The translations under genes and the position numbers were made by a program. Below are positions 58,570 through 64,000 of a stretch of 64,000 nt of DNA, piece by piece. The notes under the pieces are model-generated. The model searched no databases, had not been told where the DNA came from, and saw only the letters and a program-made list of their open reading frames with translations. Source of the stretch: Poa pratensis. Lineage: Eukaryota; Streptophyta; Magnoliopsida; Poales; Poaceae. Numbering within the stretch: position 1 is the first letter of the stretch; each line of letters starts with the position of its first letter. The stretch is from contig CAMZMU010000063.1 of NCBI GenBank assembly GCA_947311845.1, forward strand, positions 57,300,902-57,364,901, read 5' to 3'.

Positions 58570-58911
58570 TGTTGGGTTTTGCCCACAGGATCGATCACAT
58601 GGAACTAGACGAATCACGCACACGAAAAAACTATAGCCAAGGGTGCGTGTCGCGCCCGTTTTTTTCTTTATTTCTTCTCAATCTTGCGGTTACAACTCGA
58701 TACATTGAAAGACACCCTGGTGCTGCGTATATATACACGCGTTGCCCAGCTTGTACTAACACGACTAGAACCAGGACTCTAACTCAAACTAGGACTAGGA
58801 TACTAACTCTAGTACTCACACGTGACCACTCATGGCATGCAAGCCAAACACAAACGCACTAGGAAACTAAACACTTTCCAAACAACTAACTAGGCAAGAT
58901 TATTTCCAACA
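58570..58911 (-). repeat. TRIM LTR (3' in element orientation)
   Basis: 342 bp, TG...CA; next to the polypurine tract at 58912-58930. Confidence 0.9.
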
Positions 58912-59638
58912 ATCTCCCCCTAATTTTGACTTGTCGTCTCCTCGTACTCCTCTTTGTCTTGACTCGCCACAGCTTCACGTCACACCTTGATCGTCATGTC
59001 CGTACCTTAAGTATGACCACGCAGGAAACATGCAGTGCACATTTGCTCTGCTATGCTTTGCCACCGCCATTGATCGGCCTCCTGCACTCGGTTCGCACAT
59101 CAGTGCCACCGCTATTGCGGTCCTCACACTCGGTTCGCACCATACTTCTTTGTACTTGTTTGCAGTAGCTTCTCCTTCTACTGGTCGCACACCTCCTCGC
59201 ATTACGGCAGCATACTACCACCGTCTGCCTTCGGAACACCGAACCCATGCTGGCCGCAACCAGGACGCTCCACGAGGACATGGACACAACACACGGAACA
59301 CCGTGCACACCTCAACCGTGATGCACTTCAACTGCAACGAGCCCTCACCAAGATGAGCACTTGGACACGACGACGACGACTCAACGTGCCAACTCGCACA
59401 TCCATGACTCTTGGACTCAACTCCCCCGAAGACGAACTTGAGGAGACTTCCGACACCACACCTCGGCACCACCGCTCTAGGAACGATCATCCACCTCCAC
59501 CAGCTTGCCGACGACAGCCCTCTGCCGTCTCCTCAGTGTCTCTCCGGCGAACGATGATCGCCCGCCCCGAGGCGCTAGTCGGGTCGCCTCCCCGGGGCAA
59601 GCGTGGCTTCAAATCTTCGACCTCGCTCTAATACCAAT

Positions 59639-59981
59639 TGTTGGGTTTTGCCCACAGGATCGATCACATGGAACTAGACGAACTCACGCACACGAAAAAA
59701 CTATAGCCAAGGGTGCGTGTCGCGCCCGTTCTTTTCTTTATTTCTTCTCAATCTTGCGGTTACAACTCGATACATTGAAAGACACCCTGGTGCTGCGTAT
59801 ATATACACGCGTTGCCCAGCTTGTACTAACACGACTAGAACCAGGACTCTAACTCAAACTAGGACTAGGATACTAACTCTAGTACTCACACGTGACCACT
59901 CATGGCATGCAAGCCAAACGCAAACGCACTAGGAAACTAAACACTTTCCAAACAACTAACTAGGCAAGATTATTTCCAACA
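59639..59981 (-). repeat. TRIM LTR (5' in element orientation)
   Basis: 343 bp, nearly identical to 58570-58911; the primer site lies immediately inside at about 59624-59638. Confidence 0.9.
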
Positions 59982-62206
59982 TAACTTTCCTTGGCACTTT
60001 TACCGTGAGCTTTCAAAATATTAATACTCTGCAGAACAAACAAATCAACCATTGCAAAAACAAAATTCACGTGCTTGCCCAATATTGTGTAAAACAAATT
60101 AGCATCGTGCCTACATAATAGATTAAATGGACATTGAGGAAAAAGACAGCACACTCTTTGAGTCAGACGCAAGACTACTATAGACTAGTACAAATCTCAA
60201 GATGTCTAATCCATAACCAGCAGGCATGAAAAATAGTGCATAAAGCAAAGCAACATCACATATGGGTATAATAGATGTTTAAAATCTGAGAAAAATAATA
60301 TAGGCTGTAGGATTTAATTCAACCTTCAGAAAGAAGGGACACTGTGGGTAACGAAAACAATTAAAGCAGTGAAATACTACGATGGCACTAAACTTGGCGC
60401 ATCCTTCACGATATAGTAATTACGAAAAATAAAATTAATAAATGAAATAGTATTGTAATCAAATGTAAGTTACCTTGATTGGATACTTCACTTCTCCCTT
60501 GGAGTTTGTAGTCTTCACAGCCTGAACTGCTTCTACAACCTAAGAATCCACTGCTATGTCAATTAAATAGCACATTGTTTTAAACAAGGTGGACAGAAAG
60601 ACAATTGAATCCCTAGCATTCAGTACCCCAGATGAACCACTTGCCAGGCAAACATTATCACATCGCAGCATATCAAAGTTACATATAGACAACCTTAAAA
60701 TAAATCATGGACTAAATAACAATTTAGATTTAATAAATACCACGGAAATCAAATATACAAACATACCATGAAATCATGATGTTCTACTGTGCACATAAAT
60801 GTAAAAACAACGCATGGTTAAGAAATCTAAAGTACACAAATGACCATAGGAACTTACCAAATTTGCAAAGAAATCATTGTCAGTGTGAATCAGTTTTGAA
60901 GACATTCTAGTTTTTGCACAGTTTATGAGGGAATCTTTTCCAAGTTTATCAACCTGAAAGTGTGGATGAATATTCATGGCAGCATGACAATAAGAATTGA
61001 ATGGATCAGCGGTCTGCTGCTAATTCTTCTGCAGAAAGTATTATTTTACCTTGACAGACTGTTTTTCTTCAACATACTTGCAAGCTTCGCACATAGCAAG
61101 CTGGTAGAATAAGAAGGTTAAAAAACATAAAACGTTAGAGATTCTGTGTTCCCTCCAAGATGTTCATTTAGAATAGAAGTGTCACTGCAGCTAACAATGT
61201 AATTATATGCTTACCCTGTAGCCACTAATAATAGAGGTCGGATGGATTTTATTCCTCACAAGATCATTGGCTCTCTGATAATAAAGAGAATACCATCATA
61301 TGTATGCACACCAGTAAGAAAATTCACAGAAAATAAAAACTTGGCAATAAAGCTTCGTTCATTACCCTGAAGCTCGGACAACTCCACAAGAACCTAAAAA
61401 AAATGTACCCACGAAATGTACCCACGACTTCCAACATCCTCAAAATGGTTGCTCCATCATTTGTGATTGTAACATCACGTCATCACCAATATCATCCACG
61501 AGCATCTATAAGTCACGTATGCTATATTAGTTCATTTAAACAATTGTTTCTTCAAAATTGTTTGGGGTCCAGATTCCATTTAATTTAGCTAATCCTGATT
61601 ACGCCGCAAAAGAACATTGCAGGTCGTGGTATTGTTCCCGGCTGAAAAGCATCTCGCAATGACACCGGTACTAACTAAGTTGTGGATCATACAATTCACG
61701 AAAATATAATTTTGAACTACCCCGTCCCCAGAAACCTACGCTGCACGGATACCTTGCTTGGAGCTCGTGTCCGTGTCGGATACCGTATCTGATACTTATT
61801 GGCAACATATCGGCAAATAAAGCATTTAAAGAATTGGTGATACCCCTTGCAAGTCGCAGGCAGCCAGCAGCACACTGCTTTCTCAGCCTCCTCTCTCATG
61901 CTCTCACCAAATGCAAATATAATTTATGTAATCACGTTGGCACCTCTAGCTACTACATGTATTAATTTATTTTAAAGACTATGAAAACGTATCCTCATAT
62001 CGACGCTTTTTCAAAATGTCGTATCTCCATATTCGTATCGGCCCGATACCGATATACGTATCTGTATCGGTGCTGCATAGCCAGAAACAGACACAGTAGC
62101 AAACTATGATCAACCGTGTAGGTCAAAGTGGAAGCCCCATACCTTGTCGAGCCCGACGGCCTGTACGACGACTTGACGATGTTGGCCACCAACTGGCACG
62201 CCGTCA

Positions 62207-62337
62207 CTGCAATCAGAGAAGCGCAAACGCAAATTAAACCCCCGCGTGCTGGATGGCCATATGGGCCAGTAGATCTTACAGAACCCCACGCAGCCATGCG
62301 GAATCTGGCATGGGAAGTGTTAGGATAAGGTGTTAGG
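62207..62337. other. Spacer between CCT1 remnant and Harbinger-like element
   Basis: Intron-like or intergenic sequence upstream of the first CCT1 exon seen. The missing first coding exon is not recognisable here. Confidence 0.5.
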
Positions 62338-64000
62338 ACATCTCCAGCCGTTCGGCCCCCCCAGGCCGAAAAACGGCGCCTTTTTGGACGGCCTGGGGGG
62401 ACGCCGGCGCTATTTGACGCCATGGGTTCGGCGATTTCCTAGCCATGCCCAAACCCAGAATTGGGCCGAAAAATAAAAAAAAAACAATTGGGCGAAATTC
62501 ATCAAACATAAGCGAAATTTGTTAAACTTAGGCGAAATTCATACTATATAGGCGAATTTCGCATTGTTCATTACATAATATAAACTTAAAACTTAAACAT
62601 AAACTAAAACACGGCGATCTACATACCCAGCTGGCTGTAGAACGTCGTGTAGTCGCTGCCGTCGTCGTCGTCGCTCGGAGGCGCGCCGCCGCCGAAGTGG
62701 CTCGGACCGGCCTCGTTGTTGTTGGCGCCGCCGCCGAACCACGCGCCGTCGTCATCGCTGTCGTCGAGGACGATCACCTCGCCGCTCGCCTGACGAGGGG
62801 GAGTAGGAGGCCGGCGTGCGGCGGCGCAACGGCGGTTGGCCACTGCCTCGTCGAGAAGGCGCTGCTGGAGCGCAATCTCCTCCTGGCGTGCTGGTTGCGC
62901 GACCATTCGAAGATGAACTCGTCCAAGCACTCCTCGGCGGCGACCATGGGCGGCGCGACGTCCTGCATGGACGCGGTGATGGCGTTCTGCTCGCCGAGGA
63001 ATTCCTCGTCGTCGTCCGGCGCCTCCGCCTTGATGGCCGCCCGGACATACTCCGGTGGCGCCACCCACTCCACCGCCGCCTTCTTCTTCTTGGAGGTGGC
63101 GCCGCCGGTGCCAGGCTCCTTCTTGGGCCTGACGAGGCGAAGGTGGCCTCAGGGCGGCGACGGTGCGCGGCGCTCGTTGATGCGAATCCCGCCGCTGGGC
63201 CTTCTTGGCGGCGACCGGACGTGGCGCCCGGAGTTGAGGACGACGCCGCGCGGCGTGTCCTCCGGCTCGGGCTTGAACCGAGCGAGCGCCGACGTGTGCA
63301 GGGACCCGCTGGAGAGCGGGCCAGAGGAAGACGACGAAGACGCCGTCCCCATCCTCCTGGGCAGCCAGGAGGTGAAGTGGCGTCGAGGCGTCGGCGCCTG
63401 GCGCGGCGGCATGGTGAGCCGGGGCTGGTTCCCGGCGTGGATGTGCTCGAGGACGTACGCGAGGGTACGCCCTCGACCTCTCCACCATTGCTTCCGCCCG
63501 CCGGCGTTCTTCCGGCCGGCGACGGGGCCATTGTTGTTGGTGTCCTCCAGCTCGCGGCGGTGGCGCTCTTGGAAGTATGCCGTCCAGAAGGCGGAGTTCG
63601 CCGGATCCCAGCGCGGGTCCGCCGCCTGCTCTTCGGAGAGCCCGGCGAGGACGTCCTGGATCGCGTAGACGTGATCCGCTCCTTCTGGCAGCGGCGGAAC
63701 GGGGACGCCGCCGGCGCTCAGGCGCCATTCGCCGGGGACCCGCATGTCCGGCGGCGTAGGGTACCTGGCCTCGTACAACATGCGAGCCTCCTCCGGGTGC
63801 AGGAAACGCCGGCCGAAGCCGTTCGCCGCAGCTTCGTCTCCGGGGTATCGCTCGGCCATTGCTGTTGCTCGGGGGGAAGGAGAGAGATGGGAGAGATGGG
63901 GAATGGTGTGCCTTGCCACAGCGAGATGGGGGGGGGGGGGGGGAATAAATAGGCGCAGGGGAGGCGAGACGGTGGCGCGTCATTACTCCGGCGCGTGGCA
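62338..64000 (-). mobile_element. Harbinger-like element, right end outside the window
   Basis: Begins GGACATCTCCAGCCGTTCGG after a TTA, matching the 3-bp TTA target and GGNCATCTCC-type ends of grass Harbinger-like elements. The opposite end is not in the window. The inner part is GC-rich and holds one frameshifted minus-strand ORF. A poly-G tract (63929-63942) lies just upstream of that ORF. Confidence 0.6.
62619..63859 (-). pseudogene. Frameshifted ORF of a Harbinger-like element
   Basis: The start is the ATG at 63859 (MAERYPGDEAAANGFGRRF). The first frame continues to about 63149 through PEEARMLYEARYPTPPDMRV, SAFWTAYFQERHRRELED and KQWWRGRGRTLAYVLEHI. A frameshift moves the reading to the frame with EWVAPPEYVRAAIKAEAP (about 63070-62890). 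A second shift leads to LLDEAVANRRCAAARR and the C-terminus GEVIVLDDSDDDGAW...YTTFYSQLGM, stop at 62619. The repaired length would be near 410 residues. I recall proteins like this as highly repeated hypothetical proteins in Triticeae, but know no function. The VIVLDDSDDD string fits a SUMO-interacting motif. Confidence 0.55.

Larger units (their letters stand above)
58570..59981 (-). mobile_element. TRIM-type LTR retroelement, 1.41 kb, inside a CCT1 exon
   Basis: LTRs of 342-343 bp (58570-58911 and 59639-59981) with palindromic TGTTGG...CCAACA ends enclose 727 bp. Target duplication is TAACT (58565-58569 and 59982-59986). On the minus strand the sequence after one LTR reads ATTGGTATTAGAGCG, a variant Met-tRNA primer site, and AGGGGGAG precedes the other LTR as polypurine tract. 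No gag or pol is present. The LTRs differ by about three changes by eye, so the insertion is recent. Confidence 0.93.
55587..62206 (-). pseudogene. CCT1: Chaperonin CCT subunit 1 (TCP-1 alpha) pseudogene
   Basis: Fifteen minus-strand exon remnants: 62143-62206, 61367-61505, 61215-61274, 61050-61100, 60858-60953, 60474-60539, 58394-60028 (split), 58133-58229, 57724-57810, 57292-57426, 57092-57196, 56506-56637, 56318-56421, 55754-55844 and 55587-55670. They follow TCP-1 alpha in order: NIVKSS, NDGATIL, RANDLVRNKIHPTSIISGYR, LNGYALN, ACLDFNLQKTKMQMGVQVL, KGTKNTS, VVAGGG, FATEAAIT. The intact protein is one of eight subunits of the cytosolic ring that folds actin and tubulin. This copy is dead. 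The first coding exon is not found. A 1-bp deletion lies in the first exon seen, and an 8-bp insertion follows GGTGAT near 61470. The EHPAAK end and the whole exon with the ATPase motif GDGTTS are missing. The donor after 57292 reads CT. A TRIM splits one exon. Confidence 0.92.

Noticed and set aside
58569..59932. Thr/Arg-rich frames in the TRIM LTRs and interior
   Set aside because: Duplicated with the LTRs and without gag or pol motifs.
62697..63952. 323- and 378-codon plus-strand frames
   Set aside because: Antisense shadows of the Harbinger-associated ORF in GC-rich DNA.

Overview
This window is plant nuclear DNA from a grass, most likely a large-genome pooid of the Triticeae type. The signs are grass beta-expansin genes with short GT-AG introns, a plant chaperonin gene, and dense nests of CACTA, Helitron, Mutator, Stowaway, Harbinger-like, TRIM and large LTR elements. 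I cannot name the species. Roughly four fifths of the window is transposable-element sequence. No bacterial-type operon, CRISPR array or tRNA gene was seen.

Layout. 1-5079: two head-to-tail copies of an LTR-like unit, the first split by a 2.56-kb CACTA element (544-3103). 5080-9392: a decayed, truncated Ty3/gypsy element on the minus strand. 9393-19197: a beta-expansin pseudogene (copy A, minus) whose third exon is split by a 9.15-kb CACTA element (9562-18714). That CACTA carries a decayed Transposase_24-type gene and a 353-bp tandem array. 19988-24386: two Helitrons joined head to tail, the first carrying a RING-H2 fragment. 24946-41100: a third Helitron, interrupted just before its 3' end by a 14-kb LARD-like retrotransposon with 5.6-kb LTRs. 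43412-44452 and 47116-48349: two apparently intact four-exon beta-expansin genes (copies B and C, minus). 50015-51560: decayed Harbinger-like DNA. 52390-54403: a plus-strand gene with a plant-specific uncharacterised domain, whose last exon holds a 718-bp Mutator-type element. 55587-62206: a chaperonin CCT subunit 1 (TCP-1 alpha) gene on the minus strand, clearly a pseudogene and also hit by a 1.4-kb TRIM element. 62338-64000: a Harbinger-like element with a frameshifted ORF, open at the window edge.

The host story is a tandem beta-expansin family, one copy destroyed and two probably working, next to two other damaged genes. Many insertions can be resolved to the base because target duplications are intact or an uninterrupted paralogue lies in the same window. 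The two intact expansins are predicted secreted wall-loosening proteins. I found no convincing new multi-gene system. The most unusual structures are the three-unit higher-order pattern in the 353-bp array, the head-to-tail Helitron pair, the LARD sitting between a Helitron's terminal hairpin and its CTAG end, and the perfect 21-bp hairpin inside the large CACTA.
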